Below are positions 55,539 to 64,000 of a DNA stretch of 64,000 nucleotides, piece by piece (positions within the stretch are counted from its first letter, which is position 1; every line of letters begins with the position of its first letter). Source of the stretch: Hirschia litorea (lineage in GTDB: Bacteria; Pseudomonadota; Alphaproteobacteria; Caulobacterales; Hyphomonadaceae). The stretch is taken from the NCBI RefSeq assembly GCF_042665075.1, contig NZ_JBHTBR010000009.1, forward strand, positions 124,001 through 188,000, in the 5' to 3' direction. Position numbers and translations under genes: made by a program. The notes beneath the pieces were generated by a model. That model did not search any database, was not told the DNA's origin, and worked only from the letters and a program-made list of their open reading frames with translations.

Positions 55539-56141
55539 TTATTCAGACGCAGCCCGCACGGCCTGATCCAAAAGAGGGCCATAAACAGGCATGTCATCAG
55601 CATCTTCTGCAAAAACGAAATCTTCGTGTGTTTCAATTGCGATTACGTTTGAGCGCGTCATGTTGTGAATGTACGCAAGTCCTTCTGGGCTAACAAATTC
55701 GGCGCGTCCGGTTACCCAATGACGACAATTTGCTGCGCCACATTTACAGGCGAATTGGTTGAATAATACATCTTCAGTGGATGCATAATCCATGAATAAT
55801 GGCTCACCAATAGCGATATCACGTACACAGAATACCTTTTGATCGTGCATATCCAAAACCACATTTGGATCGCAGCTGTGTAGAAGCATTCCTATGAAAT
55901 AGGGGTCGTGCAAATTGTCGTTTGGGGCACGTTGCAAGGAATGCTGCAGTAATTGATCTGTTTCTTCTGCAATAAAATTTCCAATTACCTCGCCGCGTTT
56001 AAAAGCGCGCACAGCAAAGATACCAACGCCAAATTCTTGGGTTGTTTTCTTCACAATATCTTGTGGAGAGGGGAGTTGGTTCTTGTTTAAGTGAGGCGGG
56101 CGGTGTGCTGCGATAAAGGTCTCAGGATATATTGTATGCAT
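55539..56141 (-). CDS. SET-domain protein (putative lysine methyltransferase)
   Basis: 200 residues. The SET core is complete: GVGIFAVRAFKRGEVIGNF, LLHSCDPNVVLDM (the xHSCxPN motif) and GEPLFMDYAS (GExxxxDY), followed by a post-SET cysteine set CKCGAANC. Such enzymes transfer methyl from SAM to Lys of a protein, or in some bacteria to other substrates. It lies 35 bases after the decarboxylase gene on the same strand and is probably co-transcribed. Starting at the ATG 56141 avoids overlap and has AAGGA upstream. Confidence 0.85.
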   Translation of the reverse strand: MHTIYPETFIAAHRPPHLNKNQLPSPQDIVKKTTQEFGVGIFAVRAFKRGEVIGNFIAEETDQLLQHSLQRAPNDNLHDPYFIGMLLHSCDPNVVLDMHDQKVFCVRDIAIGEPLFMDYASTEDVLFNQFACKCGAANCRHWVTGRAEFVSPEGLAYIHNMTRSNVIAIETHEDFVFAEDADDMPVYGPLLDQAVRAASE

Positions 56142-56176
56142 CGAGTTTATTCCTTCAAATAGGATGCATTGAGCAA

Positions 56177-57427
56177 TTATATGCATTCGGAAGTGAGATT
56201 TGGAAAACCATTTAGCGTGGTTGAGTAGGTGGTGGTATAAACACCGGTGTGTGCGAGGATCACGCGGTCCCCGGGGGCAAGAGCATTTGGCAAATGATAG
56301 CGAAATTCTTCAGCGTAAATCACATCATTTGAATCGCATGTTTGTCCCGCCATAATCACTGGACCTGTAGGGCCTTCATGATGGGTATACACGGGGTAAT
56401 CAATTTGCGTTTCAACCAATCCGCCATAGCGACCAATATCCAGATACACCCAACGAATGTCAGGGTTGGTATGGCTAGGCGCGACTAAGACGACTTCAGC
56501 GAGGATGAAACCAGCATCAGCGGGCAAGTAGCGGCCCGGTTCTGTGTAGATGAGAGGTTTTTTCTTATCTTTGAAATAAGTGTCTACATAGTGCGCAATA
56601 GCATCGCAAAATGTGTCGATTGGCGGCACAACTTTACGATAATTTGTAGGAAAACCACCCCCAACATCTAATACAGACATTGAGCTTATGCCGCGATCTG
56701 CAAGCGCATCAAATATGCTGGCAGCCGCATGAATAGGGGCATCCCAAGATTTAGGGTTTAGCTGCTGAGAGCCTGTGTGAAACGAAATACCGTGTGGGAT
56801 AAGACCGTTGTCATTTGCTTTAATTAGCCATTCGATTGCTTTATCCGGTGGGCACCCAAATTTGATGGACAATGGAGAAATTGCGCCAGACCCATCTGTC
56901 GTGATCCGGCATACCACTTTTGCACCTGGGGCGTGCGTGATGATTTTGTCCAGTTCGAGTGCTGCATCAAAAACAAATTGTTCAATACCGCGTTCAAAAG
57001 CGGCTTTGATTTCAGACGCTTTTTTCAAAGGGTTGCCGTAAAGAATGTCTTTTGCTTGCGCACCAGCGGCAAGACACATGTCTATTTCTTGAATACTTGC
57101 GCATTCAAAAAAGCATCCAAGGTGTTGTAAACGCTTAAGTAAATCCGGATGAGGGTTTGCTTTTATAGCGTAATGGTGGTGAGCTTGGGGCAATGCATTT
57201 TTTAAAGCTTTGTAATTGCGTTCGACAATATCAAGCTCTACCACAAGGTGAGGGGTTGGGCCTGTGTAGTTTGCGATGAATTGCTGCAAAGCGCGGCTTG
57301 TAGATGTTTTGATAACGCCATGTCCAAAACCGGCGTTTGATGCTTTAATTGCAGATGCTGTTTTAGAGACAACAGATGGTTTATCCGCTGTGATGTCTGG
57401 TTTGCTAACGGTCTGGGGAACGGACAT
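56177..57427 (-). CDS. Ornithine-type PLP decarboxylase (group IV)
   Basis: 416 residues of the alanine-racemase-fold decarboxylases. PLP Lys89 is in YAIKANPHP; FECASIQEI, FHTGSQQLN, VLDVGGGFPTNY and EPGRYLPA follow; CDSNDVIY carries the substrate-specificity Cys and Asp as in ornithine decarboxylases. It would make putrescine (or cadaverine). A 40-residue Ser/Thr-rich N-terminal extension precedes the fold. The ATG at 57427 has GAGGAGG about seven bases upstream. Divergent from the FAD oxidoreductase gene. Confidence 0.87.
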   Translation of the reverse strand: MSVPQTVSKPDITADKPSVVSKTASAIKASNAGFGHGVIKTSTSRALQQFIANYTGPTPHLVVELDIVERNYKALKNALPQAHHHYAIKANPHPDLLKRLQHLGCFFECASIQEIDMCLAAGAQAKDILYGNPLKKASEIKAAFERGIEQFVFDAALELDKIITHAPGAKVVCRITTDGSGAISPLSIKFGCPPDKAIEWLIKANDNGLIPHGISFHTGSQQLNPKSWDAPIHAAASIFDALADRGISSMSVLDVGGGFPTNYRKVVPPIDTFCDAIAHYVDTYFKDKKKPLIYTEPGRYLPADAGFILAEVVLVAPSHTNPDIRWVYLDIGRYGGLVETQIDYPVYTHHEGPTGPVIMAGQTCDSNDVIYAEEFRYHLPNALAPGDRVILAHTGVYTTTYSTTLNGFPNLTSECI

Positions 57428-57744
57428 AAGCGACCTCCTCAGAGAGGGCATCAGATGATGCGAAGATGAAAATTGTAAGCACTAGCTAAATCCACAAAAA
57501 ACGAGAAACTCGTAACTTTACGAACCGCTGATCTCCTTGCTTACTCATCGTCTCTGGGTCGATCTTTGGTAAAATTCGATATAACGGAAAAAAATCTCAT
57601 GTAAAGTGTTTGATTTTGTAATCCTGTATTTATGTGAAAACGAATACAAATCTACAGAAAGAAAGGTACAGGTTTTCGAACCTATCTTATTGTGTTTATT
57701 ATATATTTAGTGTACAGTATTTATTGATGCCGGAAACAAGAAAA
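57428..57744. other. 317-base divergent intergenic region
   Basis: No gene accepted. The right half is very A/T-rich (likely promoter of the oxidoreductase) and holds a small hairpin AGGTT-TTCG-AACCT near 57672. An open frame continues upstream from the oxidoreductase to 57634 but its residues do not fit the family. Confidence 0.5.
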
Positions 57745-58866
57745 ATGTCCAGTCTGCCTGTATTTGAAGCTGAATGTGTGATCGCAGGTGCAGGTGTTGT
57801 TGGGCTTGCTATCGCGCGTGAGTTAGCGTTGGCAGGACGGGAGGTTCTGCTAATTGAGCGCAACAGCATGATTGGAATGGAAACATCTGCGCGAAATTCT
57901 GAAGTGATCCATGCGGGAATTTATTACGCCCAACACTCACTTAAAGCCCAGTGTTGTGTTGAAGGAAAAGCCAAGCTTTATGCCTATCTTAAAGAAAGAG
58001 GCATTGCGCATAAAAATTGCGGAAAACTGATAGTCGCAAATACGGATATACAAACCAAAACACTTATTGAAATCGCCCAAAATGCTTCGTTAAATTGTGT
58101 GGACAATTTGCAATTTATGGATGAATCTCAAACATTATCACTTGAACCGAATGTACGTGCAAAAGCAGCATTATATTCTCCAACTACGGGAATTATTGAC
58201 GCGCACGCTTATATGCTATCCTTGAGGTCCGAGGCTGAAGAGGGGGGTGCTAGCCTTGTGCTCAATACCTGCATTGAAGGCGCTAGTGCTCTGCCTGATG
58301 GCCGCACACGGCTTGCGTGTGGCGGGGTGGAGCCGTGCTTTATAGATGCGCCAATATTTATAAATGCAGCCGGTTTAGGTGCGGTTGAGTTGGCCCAAAA
58401 AGTAGAAAATTTACACGCTGCACATATTCCCAAACAATATCTAGTGAAGGGCAATTATTTTGCTTTGCAGGGAAAGTCACCGTTTTCGCGTTTAATTTAT
58501 CCTGTCCCAGAAAAGGGCGGATTGGGTGTACATCTTACTTTAGATATGGGCGGCCAAGCGCGCTTTGGTCCTGATGTGGAATGGGTTGATCACATTGATT
58601 ATAATGTGGACCCAAAACGCAGTGATGTTTTTTACGATGCCATTCGTCAATACTGGCCCGATTTACCTAACCATGCTCTGCAACCCGCTTATGCAGGCGT
58701 TCGACCCAAGGTGAGTGCCCCCAATGATCCAAATGCAGATTTTATGATTTTAGGCCCAGAGACGCACGCAATAGAAGGGCAGGTGCATCTATTCGGGATT
58801 GAAAGTCCCGGCCTGACATCCAGCCTCGCAATCGCAGAGATAGTGCGTGCAAGGCTGGACATCTAG
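57745..58866 (+). CDS. FAD-dependent oxidoreductase (LhgO/DAO family)
   Basis: 373 residues. ECVIAGAGVVGLAIARELALAGREVLLIER is the FAD loop, ETSARNSEVIHAGIYY is characteristic of L-2-hydroxyglutarate oxidase-like proteins, and the end LFGIESPGLTSSLAIAE fits the DAO fold. It probably oxidises a 2-hydroxy acid and reduces quinone or oxygen. Start is uncertain between 57727 and 57745; the latter gives a family-like N-terminus. Convergent with the nitroreductase gene, 19 bases apart. Confidence 0.85.
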   Translation: MSSLPVFEAECVIAGAGVVGLAIARELALAGREVLLIERNSMIGMETSARNSEVIHAGIYYAQHSLKAQCCVEGKAKLYAYLKERGIAHKNCGKLIVANTDIQTKTLIEIAQNASLNCVDNLQFMDESQTLSLEPNVRAKAALYSPTTGIIDAHAYMLSLRSEAEEGGASLVLNTCIEGASALPDGRTRLACGGVEPCFIDAPIFINAAGLGAVELAQKVENLHAAHIPKQYLVKGNYFALQGKSPFSRLIYPVPEKGGLGVHLTLDMGGQARFGPDVEWVDHIDYNVDPKRSDVFYDAIRQYWPDLPNHALQPAYAGVRPKVSAPNDPNADFMILGPETHAIEGQVHLFGIESPGLTSSLAIAEIVRARLDI

Positions 58867-58885
58867 CGCGGGGGCGCGGGGGATT

Positions 58886-59569
58886 TTAAAACCCTTTAAA
58901 TTGCACAAAGCTGTCAACGACTTCGCGCTTTGATCTGAATTTGCTTAAAGGTGCAACCATATCAGGCCAGCCGAGCGACATGCCGCAATATAGGATTTCA
59001 TTGTCGGGGAGTTCAAAATGTTTGGCCAAGCTTTTGCGTGAAAATGCCCATGCTTCTTGTATACATGTGCCAAGCCCCATTTCAGTGGCAGCAAGACAAA
59101 CCGATTGCATGAACATGCCTAAATGGGCCCATTGTCCGCGTCCCATTTGGCGATCAATTATAAAGAAGACTCCCACAGGCGCGCCGAAGAATTCATAATT
59201 TCGTCCGACATGTGCATAGCGTGAGATTTTATCTTCGCGGGGAATGCCCAGCACTTCATACATATCTTGGCCAACTTGCTTGCGGCGATTATTATAAATT
59301 GGTGTGAGATTTGGCGGGTAGACATTAAACTCATCATCTTGGCGCAAGTCTGGGTTGGCATAAGCTGCGATGGCTTCGTCCATGCCGATTTTAACGACTT
59401 CTTCGCGTGCTTGGCCTGTCACGACGATCACTTTCCATGGCTGCATATTGCCGCCCGAAGGAGACCAGCGCGCCCGTTCAAAAAGTGTACGTAGAGTCTC
59501 TTCATCAACAGGTTTGCTGAGATAATTGCGAATAGAGATACGTTTTTTAAGAGCGTCTTCGACATTCAT
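58886..59569 (-). CDS. Nitroreductase-family protein
   Basis: 227 residues. The FMN-binding start RISIRNYLSKPVDEETL and RARWSPSGGNMQPWKVIVV, and AATEMGLGTCIQEAW later, place it in the nitroreductase family. These enzymes reduce nitro groups, quinones or enones, or remove halogens, with NAD(P)H. It lies 28 bases after the MmgE/PrpD gene on the same strand, so it may take part in the same pathway. Confidence 0.9.
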   Translation of the reverse strand: MNVEDALKKRISIRNYLSKPVDEETLRTLFERARWSPSGGNMQPWKVIVVTGQAREEVVKIGMDEAIAAYANPDLRQDDEFNVYPPNLTPIYNNRRKQVGQDMYEVLGIPREDKISRYAHVGRNYEFFGAPVGVFFIIDRQMGRGQWAHLGMFMQSVCLAATEMGLGTCIQEAWAFSRKSLAKHFELPDNEILYCGMSLGWPDMVAPLSKFRSKREVVDSFVQFKGF

Positions 59570-59597
59570 TACAGCTCTCCTTTATTTCGTCCTGAGT

Positions 59598-60929
59598 TTA
59601 TGACTGAGGCAGATTTGCAATATAGTCTGCGAGGGAGTCAGCGTTTGGAAGTGCAAGCGTTGCGCTGCATAGACGGTTGGCGTCTTTCGCGCTCATGCCT
59701 GCATACAACATAAGCGTTTGGGCTTTTTCCATAATGGCTTGTTGCGTCATTGGATATTCTGGATCGCCATAAGCATCGGCCGCGACATAGCGTTCGCCAT
59801 TCACAGTAACCGCTGCGCCATAATGGGCGGGGTAGGCTGCGTTGAATTCATCTGTTTGAACCACTTCAATGCGTTCACGTAGAGCTTTGATGCTCGCAGA
59901 ATTGGTGACCGCGACTGTGAAATCTTCCAATTGAGGAATGCCATTGAGCAAGGTAATGGCGACGGAGTGTTGGAGTGAAAATTTCGTCTGGATTGGGCTT
60001 GTTGGTACGGGTTTGTCACAGAATGTAAGGGCGTCTTTATAGGTCTCAACAAGGATTGGTCCTGAATTGAGATCAGCCCCATTATGTACTTTTAAAGCAG
60101 CATCAATTGCCGGATGTGCATGGCGACATGCGGGATAGGGTTTGATGCTTGTTTCATGTAGCGCCCAAGATGCATCTGGTTGCGTCAGCACATCTTCTAC
60201 ATTTGCCCCAGGGCACATGGCTGCGAAAAAGCCTTGCGGGCCTTCAAGAATTTGGCGTGGACCTTCAAAGCCCTGTGCAGACAAAATCGCGCCCATCACA
60301 CCGGCATGGGCCGCATGGGAGGCGTGTAATTGTTTGGCCATTGAGTTAGGTTCATGGCGTGTTTGCCATAGGCCGGCAGCTTGCGTGCCAGCAAGACCAA
60401 GCGCAGAGACAAGGTCTGAACCTTCAAGTAAATAACACGCAGCCGCAGCCGCACCAAATGGCCCACATGTGGCGGTGTTGTGCCAGAATGCATAATGACC
60501 TGCACCCACTGCGCGGCCAATGCGGATTGTCGCTTCATACCCAATGACGATTGCATTGAACATTTGGGTGGGGGAGGCATTCGTATGCTGCGCCATTGCC
60601 AAAGCTGCGGGCATGATTGTGGGGGCGGCATGTAAGATTGCGCGCTTGTCCACATCATCCATTTCAAGCACATTTCCTAAAGCACCATTGTGTAATGCAG
60701 CCATCAGCGCAGACGCGGGCGTGGAGCCAATACGTGTGCATTTCCCGTCACTATCTGAAAAGGCTGCAAGGCTAAATGCATCTGTCATTTTCTGACCAGC
60801 AGCTTCTTTTTGACCTGCGATAGAGCAGCCAGTCCAGTCTAGAAATAGGCTGGCCGCGCGTTCTCTGTCGGCATCGGAAATAGGGCGGCCAAGAATTGTT
60901 GCGAGGCGCTCTGTAATTGTCATTTGCAT
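59598..60929 (-). CDS. MmgE/PrpD-family protein
   Basis: 443 residues. The family of 2-methylcitrate dehydratase and cis-aconitate decarboxylase: FLDWTGCSIAG, LGNVLEMDDVDKRAILHAAPTIMPAALAMA, then KPYPACRHAHPAIDAAL and KFSLQHSVA. Length and motifs look complete. No prpB or prpC is nearby, so it is unlikely to serve the methylcitrate cycle; it may dehydrate or isomerise a related acid in a local catabolic route. Confidence 0.9.
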   Translation of the reverse strand: MQMTITERLATILGRPISDADRERAASLFLDWTGCSIAGQKEAAGQKMTDAFSLAAFSDSDGKCTRIGSTPASALMAALHNGALGNVLEMDDVDKRAILHAAPTIMPAALAMAQHTNASPTQMFNAIVIGYEATIRIGRAVGAGHYAFWHNTATCGPFGAAAAACYLLEGSDLVSALGLAGTQAAGLWQTRHEPNSMAKQLHASHAAHAGVMGAILSAQGFEGPRQILEGPQGFFAAMCPGANVEDVLTQPDASWALHETSIKPYPACRHAHPAIDAALKVHNGADLNSGPILVETYKDALTFCDKPVPTSPIQTKFSLQHSVAITLLNGIPQLEDFTVAVTNSASIKALRERIEVVQTDEFNAAYPAHYGAAVTVNGERYVAADAYGDPEYPMTQQAIMEKAQTLMLYAGMSAKDANRLCSATLALPNADSLADYIANLPQS

Positions 60930-61077
60930 GCTCGGCCTGACCCCTTAGTGTCTTTAGAATATGTTGAACGATGCGTTTTATGGAGTTGCAAAGTTAAATG
61001 ATATATCATTTGCAGATTAAGGCGTGTGTATCTCAAAGTCTAGTGAAAACATGCCGTTTTAATTGAAACGATAAGGG

Positions 61078-61893
61078 CTATTTGCGTCCAGCGTCTAGTT
61101 TGCCCAGAACAAGATCGACAGCTTGTTGTGTATAGGCATCCATAAACCCATACCCCCATTGTGGCAGATCAATGATTTCACCTCTCTGCATGAGCGGCGT
61201 TGCGCGATGCGTGATGTCACCAAGGTCATCATTTGGATTCAGAATGGTGATGGAGTGGGGGAGATCTGCAAGGATTTTGTGGAAACGCTTACAATGATTG
61301 AACGCAGCTGTGTGGCCCCATTCATACGCTTCGCCGCCCATTAAGTTCATGCGGAAAGAGTGGGCCAGCATGTATAAATCTTGATCTGGTCCACGCACGC
61401 CAATGATGCGTTCCCACATTGTTTTGAAACGCGTACCTGCTTCATCCAGTGGGATGGGGGTGAAGTATTTACGAAACTCTGCCTCTTCAGCCTCATTTAG
61501 CAAAGCTGCAGAAATCATGGCGATACTACCCACATTTTCAGGGCGCATGATTGCCATTTCAGCGGCGACCTGTGCGCCTGTATGGTTGCCAAACACATCA
61601 ATATGACTATGGCCAAGCTTATCTGCGACACGCCAATAATTGCGGGCATAAAGTTCGATAGATGTTGCTTCTTCACTGGGGGCGGGATCTGACATGCCAT
61701 AACCGGGATAATCCATCGCGACTACGCTTCTATCTTGGCTGGCACGTGTCATGAAGGCGAGAAATTCACTCCCATTCTTTGGGCTTTGGTGGGCACAATA
61801 AAGGGGTGGTTTTGTGGCATTTTCTGCATGTGAGACATACACATGCAATTGGCCAATTTCGCCATCTATATACATACGCTGAGGTGAGGGCAA
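61078..61893 (-). CDS. Alpha/beta-hydrolase-fold protein with His at the nucleophile site
   Basis: About 271 residues if read from a TTG at 61893 with AAGGAAA upstream; the frame is open to 61935 and an ATG lies at 61875. The fold is clear: VVAMDYPGYGMSDP, ARNYWRVADKLG, VGSIAMISAALL. The nucleophile elbow, usually GxSxG, is GNHTGA, so Ser is replaced by His. Similar GYHTGA elbows occur in a family beside catabolic genes; it may act by another mechanism or only bind its ligand. Between the TonB receptor and MmgE/PrpD genes, same strand. Confidence 0.8.
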   Translation of the reverse strand: MPSPQRMYIDGEIGQLHVYVSHAENATKPPLYCAHQSPKNGSEFLAFMTRASQDRSVVAMDYPGYGMSDPAPSEEATSIELYARNYWRVADKLGHSHIDVFGNHTGAQVAAEMAIMRPENVGSIAMISAALLNEAEEAEFRKYFTPIPLDEAGTRFKTMWERIIGVRGPDQDLYMLAHSFRMNLMGGEAYEWGHTAAFNHCKRFHKILADLPHSITILNPNDDLGDITHRATPLMQRGEIIDLPQWGYGFMDAYTQQAVDLVLGKLDAGRK

Positions 61894-62028
61894 GGGGCGT
61901 TTCCTTTTGTGAATGGGCAGGAACTTTGCAAGCAAAGGATAAGTCTTTGGGAGGAAAAGGAAAGCGTACAGATTGAACGAGCCAACCTGTACGCCTCTTC
62001 GTGACCAACACGTGGGAGAGGTAAAGTC

Positions 62029-64000
62029 CTACGGGTTGCCGAAGGCAAATTCCAGTTTCAATGAAACGGTTCTTGGAAGGCCGTAATAGCGTCCAAATGA
62101 TGAAACGCCTTGTTCCCAATACTCTTCATCTCCAAGGTTTTTCCCTTCAAGAGCTATCGTCCAACGACCATCTTGATCTTTCAAAGCTATTCGAGCGTCG
62201 ATAAGAGTGTAAGGGTTGGATTTGATGTTTTGGGAGTTGGCGACGTTTCTGTGAATGTCCTCTGTGTGCATTAAGTTTAATGTACCCACAAAGTCATATC
62301 CATGATTGCCTGGAATAGTTTGCTCGATCCCGATTTTATAGTGAGTTTCAGGGGCGTGCTTCAGGTGATATTCTGTCGTTACGCCTGGAGGTGGTCTTAG
62401 CCATTCGTCTTCCAGAATACCCAAAATACCATAGATGTATGTGTTTTCGAATGGGCGGGCATTGGCCTCCAAGTCGAAGCCTTTGAAACTCGCATCTCCA
62501 GAAACGACGATAAAGCGATCTGTAACTGGATCTAGAACACTTTGTTGAAGCTTGGCGTATTCCGTATCAAAATAAGCTCCATTCAAAGTCACACGATTAT
62601 CAAACCAAGTGGTTTTCAAACCTGCTTCGTAAGAGGTAACAGTTTCAGGTTCCAATGCTAATTGGGCACCTTGAATGTTAATAGGATATGTTTCTGCAAA
62701 ACCACCTGCTTTAAAACCTTCGCCATAGTTTACATAGGCAAAGATGTTGTCGGTGACTTCCCATTCAAGTCCAACTTTAGGCGTAAATTTCTCACTTGAA
62801 TAAGTGCCGGTGGTTGAGAAATTTGGCTCTTGGGTTACTGGGTTGACATTGACGCGGTCAAGATCTTTTTCGTCACGTGTAAAGCGTCCGCCTACAGATA
62901 TTGAGAATACATCCGCCAATTTGAGGCTCATATCACCATAAACAGCTGCACTTATTGCTGTTTGTTCATCATTCATCAGTCTACCTAGGAAGAGGGCATC
63001 TTGTGAGATGAATTCTCTGTAGAAATATGCCCCAGTGGTCCAAGAAAATGGTCCGTCTGAAGTGGAGGCAAATTGCAGTTCTTGACTGAATTGGTTTTGG
63101 CTATTTTTAATTTCAATTGGCAACCCTCCGCCTGGTGTAGCGAAAAAGTCAATTGCTAATTGGTCTTGAAAGGTTCGGAAAGCTGTAATGGATTTGATGT
63201 CTACAGAATCAAATCCTGAGAATGTATTTGTAGTTTGCAGGCCGTATTGGACGTGATTGTTAACATCTGGAACGTTGCTGAGAGTTTGAAAAGCGTTTCC
63301 GTATGTCAAAGGGCATTGGACGCCATTAAAGCCTCCATTTAAGCCTGAACAATCAGTTGCAGTTAGGGTCTGAGGGCCGGAACGGTCTCTAAATGTGTCT
63401 ATTGTAGAGTAAGATTCCCAATCAGGCGTTGGTTTCCACATAAATCCGATACGCGCTGATTGTTGATTGACTGCATTTAGGTGTTGACCAGTTTCTGTGC
63501 CATCGGGATTGACGGCTGTGATAAAACCATCTCGATCTCTAGATAAATAACTGACCATCACAGCCAATTTGTCTTCAACGAGAGGTACGTTGGCTGTTCC
63601 ACCAATATCGACTGCTTCAAAGCTTCCAAAACTGCCCCGCAACTTGGCCCAGCTTGCATCTGTTTCGGGTTTGCGTGTGACGTATTTTAGGGCACCACCA
63701 GATGAATTTCGTCCATAAAGGGTCCCTTGTGGACCACGAAGCACTTCAACACGTTCGAGTTCGACAAGGTCGAGAAGTCCACCAATTTGTCGACCGATAA
63801 ATACATCGTCTACATATACACCAATGGGGCTTTCAAGATTGTAAGATGAGTTATCTTGGCCGACACCGCGCATATAGACTTGAAGACCGGTTGTTGTCCC
63901 AGTGTTGTTCACCACAGTTAAGTTTGGAGAGGAAAGGTTCAAATCCTTGACGTCTGCAACTTGTTGTCTATCAAACGCGCTTGCGTCAAAAGCTGACATT
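62029..64000 (-). CDS. TonB-dependent receptor, 5' end cut by window
   Basis: About 657 C-terminal residues visible; the frame continues past the right edge. The plug (SAFDASAFDRQQVADVKDLNLSSPNLTVVNNTG; VYVDDVFIGRQIGGLLDLVELERVEVLRGPQGTLYGRNSSGGALKYVTRKP) and the barrel ending LPRTVSLKLEFAFGNP are present. This branch is common in sphingomonads and relatives, often beside genes for breaking down aromatic or terpenoid compounds. It lies at the head of the minus-strand group with the alpha/beta fold, MmgE/PrpD and nitroreductase genes. Confidence 0.93.
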   Translation of the reverse strand, partial: MSAFDASAFDRQQVADVKDLNLSSPNLTVVNNTGTTTGLQVYMRGVGQDNSSYNLESPIGVYVDDVFIGRQIGGLLDLVELERVEVLRGPQGTLYGRNSSGGALKYVTRKPETDASWAKLRGSFGSFEAVDIGGTANVPLVEDKLAVMVSYLSRDRDGFITAVNPDGTETGQHLNAVNQQSARIGFMWKPTPDWESYSTIDTFRDRSGPQTLTATDCSGLNGGFNGVQCPLTYGNAFQTLSNVPDVNNHVQYGLQTTNTFSGFDSVDIKSITAFRTFQDQLAIDFFATPGGGLPIEIKNSQNQFSQELQFASTSDGPFSWTTGAYFYREFISQDALFLGRLMNDEQTAISAAVYGDMSLKLADVFSISVGGRFTRDEKDLDRVNVNPVTQEPNFSTTGTYSSEKFTPKVGLEWEVTDNIFAYVNYGEGFKAGGFAETYPINIQGAQLALEPETVTSYEAGLKTTWFDNRVTLNGAYFDTEYAKLQQSVLDPVTDRFIVVSGDASFKGFDLEANARPFENTYIYGILGILEDEWLRPPPGVTTEYHLKHAPETHYKIGIEQTIPGNHGYDFVGTLNLMHTEDIHRNVANSQNIKSNPYTLIDARIALKDQDGRWTIALEGKNLGDEEYWEQGVSSFGRYYGLPRTVSLKLEFAFGNP

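Noticed and set aside
57634..57744. An upstream extension of the FAD oxidoreductase by up to 37 residues
   Set aside because: The extra residues do not resemble family N-termini, lie in A/T-rich promoter-like DNA, and the FAD loop normally begins within 15 residues of the start.
1..64000. CRISPR arrays, rRNA, tRNA and complete insertion sequences
   Set aside because: No regularly spaced repeats, tRNA-like cloverleafs, rRNA stretches or transposase genes were recognised by reading; a tRNAscan or IS search was not possible.

Overview
The window reads as a moderately AT-rich chromosome segment from a marine-type alphaproteobacterium, probably near the Caulobacterales/Maricaulales. Reasons: the TonB-receptor / tryptophan-halogenase-like / SapC trio typical of these groups, an RP4-like trb transfer block with DUF2274 and DUF736 as in alphaproteobacterial ICEs, and the lipoprotein and TonB-receptor style. 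The genus is not proven. Three runs of N (33502-33683, 47336-47454, 48418-48427) are assembly gaps; two genes cross them.

Layout. 1-5735: a truncated unknown gene, a lipoprotein alpha/beta hydrolase, a methyltransferase, a TadG-like protein and a DUF805 membrane protein. 5736-26600: a probable integrated conjugative element. It carries HipBA with three operators, a MerR/DUF2938 pair sharing a SoxR-type promoter, a complete-looking trb mating-pair block on the minus strand (trbB-C-D-E-J-L-F-G-I, DUF2274, DUF736), and on the plus strand an FseA-like DUF6499/DUF2285 regulator, DUF3560, an RdfS/AlpA-like HTH, TraF, relaxase, TraG and a CopG-like protein. The 3' end of the DUF805 gene recurs in diverged form at 26571-26636, which suggests the element's borders. 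No integrase or replication gene is visible.

26639-34085: dTDP-rhamnose genes (rfbA, rfbC, rfbB, rfbD) with UDP-glucose dehydrogenase, then a fused mannose-1-phosphate guanylyltransferase/AGE-type isomerase, together supplying nucleotide sugars for surface polysaccharide. 34296-38215: META lipoprotein, DUF1275 and MntP membrane proteins, a DJ-1/PfpI protein and an esterase lipoprotein.

38756-55352: a galactoside-use locus: sodium/sugar symporter, GH42 beta-galactosidase, AraC regulator, GH36 alpha-galactosidase, glycerol-3-phosphate dehydrogenase, sugar-acid dehydratase, TonB receptor, halogenase-like flavoprotein, SapC and an SDR dehydrogenase. Alpha- and beta-galactosidase beside GlpD suggests galactosylglycerols (galactolipid headgroups, floridoside) as substrates.

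55539-64000: a SET-domain protein paired with an ornithine-type decarboxylase, an FAD oxidoreductase, and a minus-strand catabolic group (nitroreductase, MmgE/PrpD, an alpha/beta-fold protein with His at the nucleophile position, and a TonB receptor cut by the window edge).
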